A DNA stretch of 64,000 nucleotides from assembly GCF_018687495.1 (NCBI RefSeq), contig NZ_CP061293.1, forward strand, positions 310,001 to 374,000. The letters run 5' to 3'. The notes beneath the pieces were generated by a model that saw only the letters and a program-made list of their open reading frames with translations, made no database searches and was not told the origin of the DNA. Of the stretch, positions 51,617 through 61,866 are shown piece after piece (the stretch's first letter is position 1; every line of letters begins with the position of its first letter). The position numbers and the translations under genes were made by a program. This DNA comes from Polynucleobacter sp. MWH-Svant-W18 (GTDB lineage Bacteria; Pseudomonadota; Gammaproteobacteria; Burkholderiales; Burkholderiaceae).

Positions 51617-52609
51617 ATGAGTAAATGTTTATCCAACAATTTGAGTGAGATGCAAGAAGCGCCACCGGCCATCACGTCGATACCGGCAGCTAAAGAATTG
51701 CTTGCACACGCTATGGCCCCGATCTATCAGGTCATTAACGGCATCCTCATTTTGGCTGTATTCATGATTGTGGGACTCTGGCTTTCAGGAAATGGCACCA
51801 ATGCCGGCGCCTTTGATTTGGCTCGTGTCTTAGTGCCTGATGAGGCTCGCCACATTGTCTGGAGCAATGGCTTTGGCATGTTGGAGCAATACAAAACTTC
51901 CGATGAAGCTGCCCAAACAGTCGATACTGGTATTGCTGCTGTGGTCTATAGCAAGGCAAGTCCAGCCTCAACGGGCCTATCTAGTGCTAAACAGCAGACT
52001 GTAGCGCTCCTAATGCCCTCAGTAGCCCAGTTGCAGGTGAAGTCGATTTCCCATTTGGCAGACCGAATTCCAAGTTCAAAAATGGATCCCCAGGCTTTAG
52101 ATAGCAACTTAATGGGCTCCATTCAGAATCAGCGCGCAATTGCGGATTTCTATGAGAAGAAATACAAACTCGATCGCGCCAAGATTGAGGAGTACGTCTC
52201 TAATACGATTTTGATTGCGAAAGAAGTCAATATTGACCCCGTCTTATTGCTCGCCGTGATTTCTGTTGAATCAAACTTCAACCCGAATACTAAGAGTCAA
52301 GCTGGCGCCGAAGGTTTGATGCAAGTGATGACTGCGGTACATAAAGATAAGTACGCGCTGTATGGCGGTGCAACCGAGGCGGTTAAGCCTGAAGTCAATA
52401 TCCGTGTAGGTGCTTATATTTTGAAGTACCTGATTGCAACTGCGGGTTCCTTGCGTAATGGTTTGAAGTACTACGTGGGCGCTGCTAATGCTGAGGATGA
52501 TGGTGGCTATGCAGACAAGGTGTTGGCGGAAAGAAATCGCCTGATCTCCTTATGTCAGACTCGCTCTGCTAATCGCTTGACCTTAAATGGCAAAGATTTG
52601 CGCTCTTAA
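51617..52609 (+). CDS. membrane-anchored lytic transglycosylase (SLT domain)
   Basis: A 330-residue protein. An N-terminal membrane helix (about 38-60, GILILAVFMIVGLWL) anchors a periplasmic part. The SLT domain spans about 205-310: DPVLLLAVISVESNFNPN carries the catalytic Glu, AGAEGLMQVM is the GLMQ motif and LKYYVGAANA a later one. It cleaves peptidoglycan by 1,6-anhydro formation. The middle region (60-200) is low in features. A strong terminator follows the gene. Confidence 0.87.
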   Translation: MSKCLSNNLSEMQEAPPAITSIPAAKELLAHAMAPIYQVINGILILAVFMIVGLWLSGNGTNAGAFDLARVLVPDEARHIVWSNGFGMLEQYKTSDEAAQTVDTGIAAVVYSKASPASTGLSSAKQQTVALLMPSVAQLQVKSISHLADRIPSSKMDPQALDSNLMGSIQNQRAIADFYEKKYKLDRAKIEEYVSNTILIAKEVNIDPVLLLAVISVESNFNPNTKSQAGAEGLMQVMTAVHKDKYALYGGATEAVKPEVNIRVGAYILKYLIATAGSLRNGLKYYVGAANAEDDGGYADKVLAERNRLISLCQTRSANRLTLNGKDLRS

Positions 52610-52628
52610 CAGGATCACAGGTTTCAAT

Positions 52629-52655
52629 AAAAAGGCCACCCTCGGGTGGCCTTTT
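52629..52655. terminator. terminator between lytic transglycosylase and fkpB-like gene
   Basis: AAAAAGGCCACC, loop CTCG, GGTGGCC, TTTT. With A-run and T-run on either side it can work on both strands for the two convergent genes. Confidence 0.85.
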
Positions 52656-52679
52656 GCATTCTGATTGGGTGCAAGGGCA

Positions 52680-53027
52680 TTAATTGACGCCGTGCAATTC
52701 CACATCAAATACCAGCGTGGCATTGGGAGGAATGACTCCACCAGCTCCGCGCGGACCATAACCCATTTCAGAGGGGATGATGAGGGTTCGTTTGCCACCA
52801 ATCTTCATACCGGCAACACCTTCGTCCCAGCCTTTAATGACATGGCCAGCGCCAAGTGGAAAACTAAAGAGTTGACCGCGATCTAATGAGCTATCAAATT
52901 TTTGGCCCTTATGATCCGGGGCATTTTCGTCATATAGCCAGCCGGTGTAGTGCACGTCAACGTGATTGCCGGCAGCTGCTTCTTTGCCATTACCTACAAC
53001 GGTATCGATTTTCTGGAGTTCGCTCAT
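52680..53027 (-). CDS. FKBP-type peptidyl-prolyl cis-trans isomerase
   Basis: A 115-residue single FKBP domain without signal peptide. [45 protein letters not shown] and [11 protein letters not shown] are all typical FKBP strands and active-site loops. It is a cytoplasmic prolyl isomerase that speeds protein folding. A single-gene unit, convergent with the transglycosylase. Confidence 0.93.
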   Translation of the reverse strand: MSELQKIDTVVGNGKEAAAGNHVDVHYTGWLYDENAPDHKGQKFDSSLDRGQLFSFPLGAGHVIKGWDEGVAGMKIGGKRTLIIPSEMGYGPRGAGGVIPPNATLVFDVELHGVN

Positions 53028-53277
53028 GATGATTTTCCTATTTGGCTGATATTGACTCGTCAGTATATTACTGGCTCAGTCGGTGAATTCCCTTACATGG
53101 GCGATTATGGGCAACTTTGAGGTGCAAATCTGGCATTTTTGTCATACCCCATGATTTAAAATAGAAGTCTCAACTCCTTGGTGGTGGGCAAGCTAAAAGC
53201 GGCTTACTTAAGGCAGATGTGAGGGCGGCCAGGTCAAATCCTAGCCCGGTAAATTGTTCAATATTGAGGAAACGTTC

Positions 53278-55512
53278 ATGGCTTCAGAGAAATCAAAGAT
53301 TATTTACACGCTCACAGATGAAGCGCCATTTTTGGCGACCTGTGCATTTTTGCCCATCATCCAAACTTTCACCGCACCTGCTGGTGTAGAAGTTGTAAAG
53401 AGCGATATTTCTGTTGCGGCCCGTATCTTGGCTGAATTTTCTGACTGCCTTAGCTCTGAGCAAAAAGTTCCTGATAATTTGGCCGAACTCGGCAAGATGA
53501 CTTTGATGCCAGACACCAACATTATTAAGTTGCCAAACATTAGTGCGTCTATTCCTCAGCTGTTGGCAGCTATTAAAGAGTTGCAATCCAAAGGTTACAA
53601 GCTCCCAGATTTCCCTGAAGATCCTAAAACGGATGAAGAGAAGGCGATTCGTACCCGTTACTCTAAGTGCTTGGGTAGTTCCGTGAACCCAGTCTTGCGC
53701 GAAGGAAACTCTGACCGTCGTGCTCCTCCCGCTGTAAAGCGTTATGCACGTAAAAACCCTCACTCCATGGGTGAGTGGAGTCAAGCTTCCCGTACGCACG
53801 TTTCACATATGCATGGCGGCGACTTCTACTCTAGTGAGAAGTCCATGACGATGACCAAGGCATGTGATGTGAAGATGGATCTGGTTACCAAGAGCGGCAA
53901 GACCATTGTTCTTAAACCTAAAGTCTCTTTGTTGGCTGGCGAAATTATTGACAGCATGTACATGAGCAAAAAAGCACTCTGCGAGTTTTATGAAAAAGAA
54001 ATCGAAGATGCATATAAGACCGGCATGATGTTGTCCTTGCACGTCAAGGCAACCATGATGAAGGTGTCGCACCCAATCGTATTCGGTCATGCCGTCAAAA
54101 TCTTCTACAAAGAAGCGTTTGAAAAACATGCCAAATTGTTTGAAGAGTTGGGCGTGAACCCGAACAATGGTATGAGCAGCTTGTATGAAAAGATCAAGAC
54201 GCTGCCGGAGTCTAAGCGTGAAGAAATCATTCAAGATCTGCATGCATGTCACGAGCATCGCCCAGCATTGGCGATGGTAGATTCTGCTAAAGGCATCACC
54301 AATCTGCATTCCCCAAGCGATGTGATCGTAGACGCTTCAATGCCTGCCATGATTCGTGTGGGCGGCAAGATGTGGGGTGCTGATGGTCGTTTGCATGATA
54401 CCAAGGCCGTCATTCCAGAAAGTACTTTTGCACGTATCTATCAAGAAATGATCAATTTCTGTAAGACCCACGGCAACTTTGATCCAAAGACCATGGGTAC
54501 TGTGCCGAATGTAGGCTTGATGGCTCAACAAGCAGAAGAATATGGTTCACATGACAAAACCTTTGAGATTCCAGAAGCAGGTGTAGCGCGGATCGTGGCT
54601 GATGATGGCACCGTGTTGCTCGAGCAAAATGTGGAAGAGGGTGATATCTGGCGTATGTGCCAAGTGAAAGATGCCCCAATTCGGGATTGGGTCAAGTTGG
54701 CTGTCAATCGTGCCCGCCTTTCTAATACCCCCGCAGTATTTTGGCTGGATGAGTACCGTCCTCATGAAGCAGAGTTGATCAAGAAGGTCAAGACCTATCT
54801 CAAAGACTATGACCTTGAAGGCGTTGATATTCAGATCATGTCCCAGACCCGTGCAATGCGTTACACCCTAGAGCGCGTCATTCGTGGCAAAGACACGATT
54901 TCTGTTACCGGAAATATTTTGCGTGATTACCTCACTGACTTGTTCCCGATTATGGAATTGGGTACCAGCGCCAAGATGCTCTCCATCGTACCTTTGATGG
55001 CGGGTGGCGGCCTCTTTGAAACCGGTGCTGGTGGTTCAGCTCCAAAACACGTCCAACAGTTGGTTGAAGAAAATCATTTGCGCTGGGATTCACTTGGTGA
55101 GTTCTTGGCTTTAGCAGTATCTCTCGAAGATATTGGCGATAAAACTGGTAATCCCAAAGTGAAGATCTTGGCTCGTACCTTAGATGAAGCGACTGGTAAG
55201 TTATTGGATAACAATAAGTCACCTTCACCACGTACTGGCGAGTTGGATAACCGTGGCAGCCAATTCTATTTGGCGATGTACTGGGCAGAAGCTTTAGCTG
55301 CGCAAACCGAGGATAAAGAATTGCAAGCCTACTTTGCACCTTTGGCGAAGTCCTTGCAGGCTGATGAGCAGAAGATTATTAGTGAGTTCAAAGCCGTTCA
55401 AGGTAAGCCAGCAGATATTGGCGGTTACTTTATGGCTGATCCAGCCAAATTGGAGGCTGTAATGCGTCCAAGCGCCACTTTTAATGTAGATTTGAAAGCT
55501 GTCAAAGCTTAA
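53278..55512 (+). CDS. icd: NADP-dependent isocitrate dehydrogenase, monomeric type
   Basis: A 744-residue enzyme of the monomeric IDH-II family. [19 protein letters not shown] is the conserved N-terminus, [14 protein letters not shown] contains the isocitrate-binding Ser/Arg set, and [18 protein letters not shown] lies in the second half. It oxidises isocitrate to 2-oxoglutarate with NADP in the TCA cycle. ATG 53278 has GAGGAAACGTTC upstream and matches the family's start; an extension to 53254 is not needed. The 250-base upstream gap has a T-rich promoter-like region around 53137-53165. Confidence 0.95.
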   Translation: MASEKSKIIYTLTDEAPFLATCAFLPIIQTFTAPAGVEVVKSDISVAARILAEFSDCLSSEQKVPDNLAELGKMTLMPDTNIIKLPNISASIPQLLAAIKELQSKGYKLPDFPEDPKTDEEKAIRTRYSKCLGSSVNPVLREGNSDRRAPPAVKRYARKNPHSMGEWSQASRTHVSHMHGGDFYSSEKSMTMTKACDVKMDLVTKSGKTIVLKPKVSLLAGEIIDSMYMSKKALCEFYEKEIEDAYKTGMMLSLHVKATMMKVSHPIVFGHAVKIFYKEAFEKHAKLFEELGVNPNNGMSSLYEKIKTLPESKREEIIQDLHACHEHRPALAMVDSAKGITNLHSPSDVIVDASMPAMIRVGGKMWGADGRLHDTKAVIPESTFARIYQEMINFCKTHGNFDPKTMGTVPNVGLMAQQAEEYGSHDKTFEIPEAGVARIVADDGTVLLEQNVEEGDIWRMCQVKDAPIRDWVKLAVNRARLSNTPAVFWLDEYRPHEAELIKKVKTYLKDYDLEGVDIQIMSQTRAMRYTLERVIRGKDTISVTGNILRDYLTDLFPIMELGTSAKMLSIVPLMAGGGLFETGAGGSAPKHVQQLVEENHLRWDSLGEFLALAVSLEDIGDKTGNPKVKILARTLDEATGKLLDNNKSPSPRTGELDNRGSQFYLAMYWAEALAAQTEDKELQAYFAPLAKSLQADEQKIISEFKAVQGKPADIGGYFMADPAKLEAVMRPSATFNVDLKAVKA

Positions 55513-55534
55513 TGATTAAGCTACTCTGAATGTG

Positions 55535-55563
55535 AAAGGGCAAACTCTCGGGTTTGCCTTTTT
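55535..55563 (+). terminator. icd terminator
   Basis: AAAGGGCAAAC, a 6-base loop, GTTTGCC and then TTTTT. The stem begins 23 bases after the icd stop and ends ahead of the BLUF gene. Confidence 0.82.
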
Positions 55564-55586
55564 CTTCAAAGCGCCAATATCCTCCT

Positions 55587-56000
55587 ATGCCAAAATCACA
55601 AGACCTTGTTGAGCTGAGTTATTTGAGCGAGTCTGTCTCAGACATGTCTTTCTTGGGTTTAATGCGCCTACTGGAATCGGCTAGGGCATTTAATTTGAAG
55701 TGCGGCGTTACAGGAATTTTGTTTTACGACAATCAACAGTTTGGCCAGATCATTGAAGGTGAGCGCGCCAACATTATGAAAATTTGGAAGCGCATTCAGG
55801 AAGACAAACGCCATCATCGCATTGAGTTACTCGAGATTCGAGAGATTTCTGAGCGAAGCTTTCCAGATTGGTTATTGCGCTTTTATGGAGGCGAGACTCT
55901 CATCAAAGACTATCCTGCGCTGGCAACCATGGTTGGTGGCATGGATCAACATAGTCGTGCCCTCATGAATAAGATGCGAGCCGCCCATCTGGGTCAGTAA
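55587..56000 (+). CDS. BLUF-domain blue-light photoreceptor
   Basis: A 137-residue stand-alone BLUF protein. Tyr12 (in VELSYLSE), Asn36 (in ARAFNLKCGVTG) and Gln54 (in QFGQIIEG) match the flavin-contacting Tyr21, Asn45 and Gln63 of AppA with the same spacing (24 and 18). It should bind FAD and change hydrogen bonding under blue light. No output domain is fused; the last 35 residues form the usual cap helices, so it must act through a partner protein. I use ATG 55587 rather than an earlier start, because the domain begins there. Partner unknown; msrP is 78 bases downstream. Confidence 0.9.
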   Translation: MPKSQDLVELSYLSESVSDMSFLGLMRLLESARAFNLKCGVTGILFYDNQQFGQIIEGERANIMKIWKRIQEDKRHHRIELLEIREISERSFPDWLLRFYGGETLIKDYPALATMVGGMDQHSRALMNKMRAAHLGQ

Positions 56001-56078
56001 ATTGCAGCATTTAATGAGTAGCAAGCAATAAGTGACCATCAGTAGCAAAATGGAGTGATTCAACAGATAGGGCCAATC

Positions 56079-57041
56079 ATGCGATTTATCGATAAGACTA
56101 TTCTTCCTGGCGATATCACTCCTCAAGCCGTTTTTGAGCAGCGCCGCTCCCTCATTAAAGCCGCTGCAGCTGGAAGTTTTGGTGCCGCCCTGACCCCTTG
56201 GTTTTCCAGGCAGGCTTTTGCAGCAAACCCCGATAAATTGGCAGCGACACTCAATCCAACTTACTCATCCAAAGAGGAGATGACTCCGCTAAAGTACGTC
56301 ACCAGCTATAACAACTTTTACGAGTTTGGTACTGACAAGGCTGATCCTGCAGAGTATGCAAATACCTTACAAACTCGTCCCTGGACCATCTCGATTGAAG
56401 GCTTAGTCAAAAAACCGCTGACCTTAGATATCGATGCACTACTAAAAATAGCGCCCATGGAAGAGCGTATCTATCGCATGCGCTGCGTTGAGGGTTGGTC
56501 TATGGTGATTCCTTGGGATGGCTATTCACTTTCAAAGTTAATTACCAAAGTAGAGCCGCTTGCTTCGGCTAAATATGTGGAATTTGTTTCCTTGGCCGAT
56601 CGTAAACAAATGCCTGGAGTCAAAAGCAGCATCATTGACTGGCCTTATCGCGAAGGCTTACGCATGGATGAGGCAATGAACCCACTCACCTTACTGACAT
56701 TTGGTTTGTATGGCGAGGTTCTCCCAAAGCAAAATGGAGCACCAGTTCGCATTGTGGTGCCCTGGAAATACGGTTTCAAAAGTGCCAAGTCGATTGTCAA
56801 AATCCGGTTTACTGAAGAGATGCCTAAGACCAGTTGGAATCAAATTGACGCACGCGAATACGGCTTTTATTCCAATGTCAATCCGCAGGTAGATCATCCG
56901 CGCTGGAGTCAGGCAACGGAACGTCGCATTGGTGATGCTAAAGGAGTCTTTGCCCCTAAGATTAAAACCCAAATGTTTAATGGTTATGCTGAGCAGGTAG
57001 CAAGCATGTATACCGGCATGGATTTGAAGAAGTACTATTAA
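56079..57041 (+). CDS. msrP: protein-methionine-sulfoxide reductase catalytic subunit MsrP (YedY)
   Basis: A 320-residue molybdopterin enzyme with a Tat signal ([11 protein letters not shown], about residues 23-45). The molybdenum-ligand Cys136 is in [18 protein letters not shown]. It repairs oxidised methionines of periplasmic proteins with electrons from the membrane heme subunit MsrQ. msrQ is not adjacent but lies 5 kb away at 62169. The lipocalin gene follows 2 bases after the stop. Confidence 0.92.
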   Translation: MRFIDKTILPGDITPQAVFEQRRSLIKAAAAGSFGAALTPWFSRQAFAANPDKLAATLNPTYSSKEEMTPLKYVTSYNNFYEFGTDKADPAEYANTLQTRPWTISIEGLVKKPLTLDIDALLKIAPMEERIYRMRCVEGWSMVIPWDGYSLSKLITKVEPLASAKYVEFVSLADRKQMPGVKSSIIDWPYREGLRMDEAMNPLTLLTFGLYGEVLPKQNGAPVRIVVPWKYGFKSAKSIVKIRFTEEMPKTSWNQIDAREYGFYSNVNPQVDHPRWSQATERRIGDAKGVFAPKIKTQMFNGYAEQVASMYTGMDLKKYY

Positions 57042-57043
57042 CC

Positions 57044-57616
57044 ATGATCAATATCCAAGCCGCTGTATTAAGCCTTTTTCTTCTTGTACCTTTATCTGCC
57101 TTTAGCCAAAGCAGTGGACAAACTACTGATGTACCCGTTAAAACGATTGCAACTCTCGATGTGCCTAAATATCTAGGGACTTGGTATGAGATTGCCAAAT
57201 TTCCGAACTGGTTTCAGAAGAAATGTGTGAGCAACACTAAGGCAGTGTATTCAGCAAGACCGGATGGTAATTTAAAAGTGCTTAATAGTTGCAAAACTGC
57301 TGATGGTGCCACCTCTGAGGCAGAAGGCACTGCGCGACAGATAGGCGCCCCAGATTCTCCGAAGTTGGAAGTTCGGTTTGCCCCAGCTTGGCTTTCATTC
57401 TTGCCGATGGTTTGGGGCGATTACTGGGTGATCGATCTAGACTCTCAATACCAGGTTGCTGCAGTGAGTGATCCGCGCCGTGAATATCTTTGGGTGCTCT
57501 CCAGAACGCCTCAGCTTGACAAAAAAGTCTACGAAGATCTGTTACAGCGACTGCAGACTCAGCAGTTTGACGTGCGCAAGTTAGAGCTCACCACTCAGTT
57601 AACCATTAAGAACTAA
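57044..57616 (+). CDS. lipocalin family protein (Blc-like)
   Basis: A 190-residue protein with a signal peptide (LSLFLLVPLSAFSQ, cleaved near residue 22). GTWYEIAKFPNWFQ is the lipocalin GxW motif and DPRREYLWVLSR the C-terminal motif (family TDPxxxxxWxLxR). Bacterial lipocalins bind lipids in the envelope. No lipobox Cys is visible after the signal, so it is probably soluble in the periplasm rather than a lipoprotein. Starts 2 bases after msrP, so co-expressed with it and likely part of envelope maintenance. Confidence 0.87.
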   Translation: MINIQAAVLSLFLLVPLSAFSQSSGQTTDVPVKTIATLDVPKYLGTWYEIAKFPNWFQKKCVSNTKAVYSARPDGNLKVLNSCKTADGATSEAEGTARQIGAPDSPKLEVRFAPAWLSFLPMVWGDYWVIDLDSQYQVAAVSDPRREYLWVLSRTPQLDKKVYEDLLQRLQTQQFDVRKLELTTQLTIKN

Positions 57617-57617
57617 A

Positions 57618-58541
57618 GTGCCAAGTAGTTTATTGCCCCCAGGGATTGAAGTCTTTGAGCGAGGTTGGCTCTCAGCAAATAACATCTTTCACTTTGGAGA
57701 GAAAGATGTTTCTCTGGTGGATAGTGGCTACTGTGCTCATCAAAATCTCACCATAGATTTAGTTCGTAATGCGCTCAACAAGCATGGCTTATCCCATTTA
57801 AATAAAGTAGTGAATACGCATTTGCATTCCGATCATTGTGGCGGTAATGCTGCTTTAGCCACGGCATTTCATTGTCAAATTGCTATTCCAGCGGCTGAAG
57901 CGTCGGCAGTTCAGGATTGGAATGAAGATTTACTCAGTTATCAAAACTTGGGACAAGAATGTCCACGATTTATACATCAAGGACTTCTCATCCCCGGCCA
58001 AGAAATATTGTTAGGGCGCTATCCCTGGAAAATATTGGCTGCCCCAGGACATGATCCCCACTCAGTGATGCTGTATCAAGCAGAGCACCGCATTCTGATT
58101 TCTGCTGATGCACTGTGGGAGGAAGGTTTTGGGGTCATTTTTCCGGAGATGTGGGGTGAGCCAGGATTTGAAGAAGTAGCCCAGACTTTGGATTTAATCG
58201 ACAGTCTTCAGGTCGACTTGGTAATTCCAGGACATGGCAAGCCATTTACTGATCTGGAGAAATCCCTGGCAACTGCCCGATCAAGATTGGATTACTTGGC
58301 TTCTGACCTTGATCGCAATGCTCGCCATGGCGCCAAAGTTTTGCTGAAATATAAACTCATTGAATGGCGCTCCAAAGGCCTTGATTTGGTCAATGAGTGG
58401 ATTGCAAATACACCGGCGTTACAGAGCGCGGCCAAGCAACTCAATATGGATACACCAGAGTTTGAGCAGTGGTTAGTGCAGGCCTTGGTCAAATCAGGTG
58501 CAGCCCAAGTAGAAGGCCAGACTCTAGTAGATCTTGCCTAA
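57618..58541 (+). CDS. metallo-beta-lactamase-fold hydrolase
   Basis: A 307-residue MBL-fold enzyme. HLHSDHCGGN is the HxHxDH zinc motif, GHDPHSVMLY and DLVIPGHGKPF give later ligands, and ADALWEEGFG supplies the bridging Asp. Closest in form to thioesterase/glyoxalase-II-like or lactonase members; substrate unknown. The GTG start lies 1 base after the lipocalin stop. The last 75 residues are helical and unusual for the core. Confidence 0.83.
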   Translation: MPSSLLPPGIEVFERGWLSANNIFHFGEKDVSLVDSGYCAHQNLTIDLVRNALNKHGLSHLNKVVNTHLHSDHCGGNAALATAFHCQIAIPAAEASAVQDWNEDLLSYQNLGQECPRFIHQGLLIPGQEILLGRYPWKILAAPGHDPHSVMLYQAEHRILISADALWEEGFGVIFPEMWGEPGFEEVAQTLDLIDSLQVDLVIPGHGKPFTDLEKSLATARSRLDYLASDLDRNARHGAKVLLKYKLIEWRSKGLDLVNEWIANTPALQSAAKQLNMDTPEFEQWLVQALVKSGAAQVEGQTLVDLA

Positions 58542-58553
58542 TAAGTGGCGACC

Positions 58554-59348
58554 CTAAAAATTGAATGACAACTTGCTGTAAAGGGACCAATCATATTGTT
58601 GATAGGTTTGCACAACTTGTTTTGCAAATCCCACTGCAAATAAGAAATTTTGATTAACTCGATGCGTCACCATTGCATCGATTGGCACAAACCAACCGCC
58701 ACCAGCGGAGTTGTAATTAATGCCGTTTTCATCCCAAAAACGAATCTGTGTGCTTGGACTTAGGTTAATTCCTATGGTCGGATATAGCTCTAAGCGCCTT
58801 ACTAAAGCGGGAGGGGTTGAACCCGGCGCAGCCTTGGAATCAAAGCCGTACATATAGCGTGTCAAGGGTGAGAAATCTGAGAGCACACTGGAATCAGAAT
58901 TTTTCGGCCTAAATGAAGTGCTTAGTTGTGGCCCTACAGCCCATTGCCCTGGAGTTTGGAGTGGTGCGATTACTCGGGCACCGGCATTCCCTAGCCAACT
59001 TGGTAGGCCGCCCCAAACTGTGAACATGGCGTAGCTAGGTGTATAGGTACCAGTTGATTGGTTAGCTTGTTGGGGTCCGTAGTTCGAGGTATAGGCAGTG
59101 TCTAACCTAGCGGTACCATGCCAGTCACCAATATTTAGTGGGTTGTAGTAGCGCAACTTCAAGGTATCACTATAGTTCTCTGAGCCCAGGTAATCGTGGT
59201 AACCCCAAAACTCTAAGATATGGTCTTGAGAATGCTCTTGTGAGGCGTTGATCAGGCCAAATGGAAGAGTGCTCACAGATCCATCCGCATAGACCCAAGA
59301 TCCTTGTATCAATAGGACGGAAACAATAAGGGTGCGCAAGAATGTCAT
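58554..59348 (-). CDS. outer-membrane beta-barrel protein, hypothetical
   Basis: A 264-residue exported protein. The ATG at 59348 starts a good signal peptide (LIVSVLLIQGSWVYA); an upstream extension to 59408 would bury this. The rest alternates aromatic beta strands and ends WSLYSKLSFNF, a terminal Phe typical of outer-membrane barrels. It recalls small barrels such as Tsx or MipA-like proteins, but I cannot assign a family. Divergent from the SDR gene with about 50 bases between starts. Confidence 0.7.
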   Translation of the reverse strand: MTFLRTLIVSVLLIQGSWVYADGSVSTLPFGLINASQEHSQDHILEFWGYHDYLGSENYSDTLKLRYYNPLNIGDWHGTARLDTAYTSNYGPQQANQSTGTYTPSYAMFTVWGGLPSWLGNAGARVIAPLQTPGQWAVGPQLSTSFRPKNSDSSVLSDFSPLTRYMYGFDSKAAPGSTPPALVRRLELYPTIGINLSPSTQIRFWDENGINYNSAGGGWFVPIDAMVTHRVNQNFLFAVGFAKQVVQTYQQYDWSLYSKLSFNF

Positions 59349-59399
59349 ATAAGCATTAATATTAAATGACAAATATTTAACATCCAAAAAAGAGGAAGT

Positions 59400-60170
59400 A
59401 TGGAACATACTGTTTTAGTGACTGGGGCTACTGCTGGGTTTGGTGAGGCGACTGCAAGGCGCTTTTTGGCGGGTGGTCATAAAGTGATTGCGGTAGGCAG
59501 AAGAATGGAGCGTTTAGAGGCTCTCAAAGCATCCTTACCTGCTGACCAACAACAAAAACTGCACACAATGACTGTAGATGTTTGTGACAGCACTAAAGTG
59601 GATGCCCTAGCAAGTGCATTGCCAGCGGAGTTCTCTAAAGTGACTGTCTTAGTGAATAACGCGGGCTTAGCACTTGGGCTTGAGCCAGCACATAAAGCAT
59701 TTTTAGAAGATTGGGATCGCATGATTGATACCAACATCAAAGGGCTAGTGCATATGAGTCGTGCATTTTTGCCAGGCATGGTCGAGCGTAAATGTGGCCA
59801 TGTGATTAACTTAGGATCGGTAGCTGCAAACTATCCTTATCCGGGTGGGAATGTGTATGGCGGCACTAAAGCATTTGTCAAACAATTTAGCCTTAACCTG
59901 CGGGCTGATCTGATCGGTACTCCAGTGCGTGTCACCTGTATAGAGCCAGGGATGTGTGCTGGTACAGAATTTTCGAATGTGCGCTTTAAAGGTGATGATG
60001 ACAAGGCGGAGAAGGTCTATACCGGAGTGAAAGCCTTAAGTGCTGACGATGTTGCTGAAACCATTTACTGGTCTGCGACCTTGCCTAGTCATATGAACAT
60101 TAATGTTCTAGAGGTGATGCCAGTTCAGCAGGCTTTTAATGCCTTTAATGTGCATCGCGGTGACTTCTAG
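59400..60170 (+). CDS. SDR oxidoreductase (YdfG-like)
   Basis: A 256-residue classical SDR. TGATAGFGEATARRF is the cofactor loop, VLVNNAGLALGLEP the NNAG motif, INLGSVA gives the Ser, and YGGTKAFVKQF the catalytic Tyr/Lys. The pattern matches YdfG (NADP-dependent 3-hydroxy acid/allo-threonine dehydrogenase). GAGGAAGT precedes the ATG. Substrate specificity remains open. Confidence 0.88.
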   Translation: MEHTVLVTGATAGFGEATARRFLAGGHKVIAVGRRMERLEALKASLPADQQQKLHTMTVDVCDSTKVDALASALPAEFSKVTVLVNNAGLALGLEPAHKAFLEDWDRMIDTNIKGLVHMSRAFLPGMVERKCGHVINLGSVAANYPYPGGNVYGGTKAFVKQFSLNLRADLIGTPVRVTCIEPGMCAGTEFSNVRFKGDDDKAEKVYTGVKALSADDVAETIYWSATLPSHMNINVLEVMPVQQAFNAFNVHRGDF

Positions 60171-60178
60171 GTAGTGAT

Positions 60179-60712
60179 TTACTTCTTCCACTGATAAAAC
60201 TGGGGATAGACGCGCATCACTACTGGGCCATCAAAATCCCAAGACTTACAGGTTCCTAAATAGAGGGGCGGCTTACTCTCATCGTCATCAAACAGCGCAC
60301 CAGGAATCGACTGATAGGCAGCTGTAGCCATATTGTTGAGAAGTTCGCGCAAATGGGTGCAACCTTTGGTTCCACCTAAGTGCGTTTCAATGGTTTTGCG
60401 CCAACCTTTGCCAATGCGCGCGCCAATCAATCCATCCATTGGTGGAATGACTTCAGGACATTCTGGATGGGGATGGCTATCCATCGCTACTTCAATATTT
60501 TGAATAGTGAGGTGATCATCCACCGTGATGCGTATCCACATATCGTGAATAGCTTGACCGGGTTCCCAAGTTTTGGAGCCAGTAACAAAGGGATGAGATT
60601 TGATATCCACGAGATGACCCTCAATATCCCATAGACCATCTTCTCTGGCGTAGCCTTGAAACGTGACTGTGCGAGTATGGAGTGGGTTGCGGGGTTTTGG
60701 ATCAGAAAGCAT
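60179..60712 (-). CDS. DUF2889 family protein
   Basis: A 177-residue soluble protein. RTVTFQGYARED with WDIEGHLVD is the DUF2889 opening, and GKGWRKTIETHLGGTKGCTH the central motif with a Cys/His pair. Function unknown. A TTG at 60727 is an alternative start; ATG 60712 fits the family better. It is convergent with the SDR gene (8 bases between stops). Confidence 0.83.
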   Translation of the reverse strand: MLSDPKPRNPLHTRTVTFQGYAREDGLWDIEGHLVDIKSHPFVTGSKTWEPGQAIHDMWIRITVDDHLTIQNIEVAMDSHPHPECPEVIPPMDGLIGARIGKGWRKTIETHLGGTKGCTHLRELLNNMATAAYQSIPGALFDDDESKPPLYLGTCKSWDFDGPVVMRVYPQFYQWKK

Positions 60713-60825
60713 AGTGAATAAAGACAATCAAGGGCTCTTCAAGGGCAATAATGCAATCATAATCAATTGGGCTTTCAGCTGCCCAGAAGTCTAAAATGCA
60801 GTCTCTATAGTATTCTGTTTAGCAT

Positions 60826-61551
60826 ATGGCAAAACCCATTTCCCTCGAAAAGATTCTTTTTAGCCAAGGCTTTGGAACGCGTCGCTACTGTAGTGATCTG
60901 GTGTTTGCAGACTTGGTGAAAGTAAATGGGGTGTTAGCAGAAGATCCCGAGGAACGTATTGCGACCGAAGGGTTGGTTTTAAATGTGGCAGGCCAAGATT
61001 GGGAGTACCACGAGAAGGCCTATATTGCCTTTAATAAGCCGCCCAATTATGAGTGCTCACATAAAACCACCCATCACCCTAGCGTTTATAGCCTCCTGCC
61101 AGCACCATTTGTAGAGCGGGGTTTGCAATGTGTGGGCCGTTTGGATTTTGACACCACAGGCTTGTTATTAATCTCCGATGATGGCCAGTTCATTCATCAG
61201 ATGACGACCCCAAAGAAAAATATTGGGAAGGTCTATGAGATCACGACACCTGATCCCATCACGCCGAGTCAAATTGAGCATCTATTGAGCGGAGTAGTTT
61301 TGGATGATGATCCAAAACCCTGCTTTGCTACTGCTTGTCAGCAGATTTCTGAAAATGTTCTGGCAATGACGATTGTGGAAGGGCGTTATCACCAAGTGAA
61401 GCGCATGATGGCTGCGGTTGGTAATCATGTGGCCAAACTACACCGGGTACAAATTGGTGCCTATGTCATGCCTACGGAGCTGCTTGAAGGTGAATGGTGC
61501 TGGCTGTATCCTGATGATTTGAAACAACTATCGCAAAGTGTGAGTTCCTAA
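60826..61551 (+). CDS. rsuA: 16S rRNA pseudouridine synthase (RsuA family)
   Basis: A 241-residue enzyme. An N-terminal S4 RNA-binding domain (residues 1-60, SLEKILFSQGFGTRRYC) precedes the synthase domain with the catalytic Asp in GRLDFDTTGLLLIS and the loop EGRYHQVKRMMAAVG. It most resembles RsuA, which makes pseudouridine 516 in 16S rRNA, though RluB/E/F relatives share these motifs. Directly followed by the pterin dehydratase gene. Confidence 0.9.
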   Translation: MAKPISLEKILFSQGFGTRRYCSDLVFADLVKVNGVLAEDPEERIATEGLVLNVAGQDWEYHEKAYIAFNKPPNYECSHKTTHHPSVYSLLPAPFVERGLQCVGRLDFDTTGLLLISDDGQFIHQMTTPKKNIGKVYEITTPDPITPSQIEHLLSGVVLDDDPKPCFATACQQISENVLAMTIVEGRYHQVKRMMAAVGNHVAKLHRVQIGAYVMPTELLEGEWCWLYPDDLKQLSQSVSS

Positions 61552-61866
61552 ATGAAGCCATCCCCATTGCCACAAGGTTTCGACTTCCAAAGAAGTACTC
61601 CGTCTTGGGTACTGGATAGCTCTGGAAAAAAGCTTTGTAGAGAATTGACCTTCTCTAATTTCAAGCAAGCATTTGAATTTATGAGCTTGAGCGCTCAGTA
61701 TGCCGAGAAGATTAATCACCATCCCGATTGGTCGAATTCTTGGAATAAGGTGAGCGTAGAACTCACTACGCACTCGCACCAAGGATTGACAACGCTAGAT
61801 ATTCAGATGGCACAGGCCATGAATACATTTGCTGCGCAAGTACTTGCGCAAGAGTCTAAAGATTAA
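61552..61866 (+). CDS. phhB: 4a-hydroxytetrahydrobiopterin dehydratase (pterin carbinolamine dehydratase)
   Basis: A 104-residue PCD protein. KINHHPDWSNSWNKV carries the catalytic HHP motif, preceded by TFSNFKQAFEFM. It dehydrates the 4a-carbinolamine of pterin cofactors. It starts one base after the rsuA stop. No phenylalanine hydroxylase is in the window, so it may serve another pterin or moonlight in cofactor metabolism. Confidence 0.9.
   Translation: MKPSPLPQGFDFQRSTPSWVLDSSGKKLCRELTFSNFKQAFEFMSLSAQYAEKINHHPDWSNSWNKVSVELTTHSHQGLTTLDIQMAQAMNTFAAQVLAQESKD

Noticed and set aside
53293..54765. Several long antisense frames inside icd (up to 168 residues)
   Set aside because: They mirror the codon bias of icd, lack ribosome binding sites and have odd compositions; typical shadows of a strongly biased gene.
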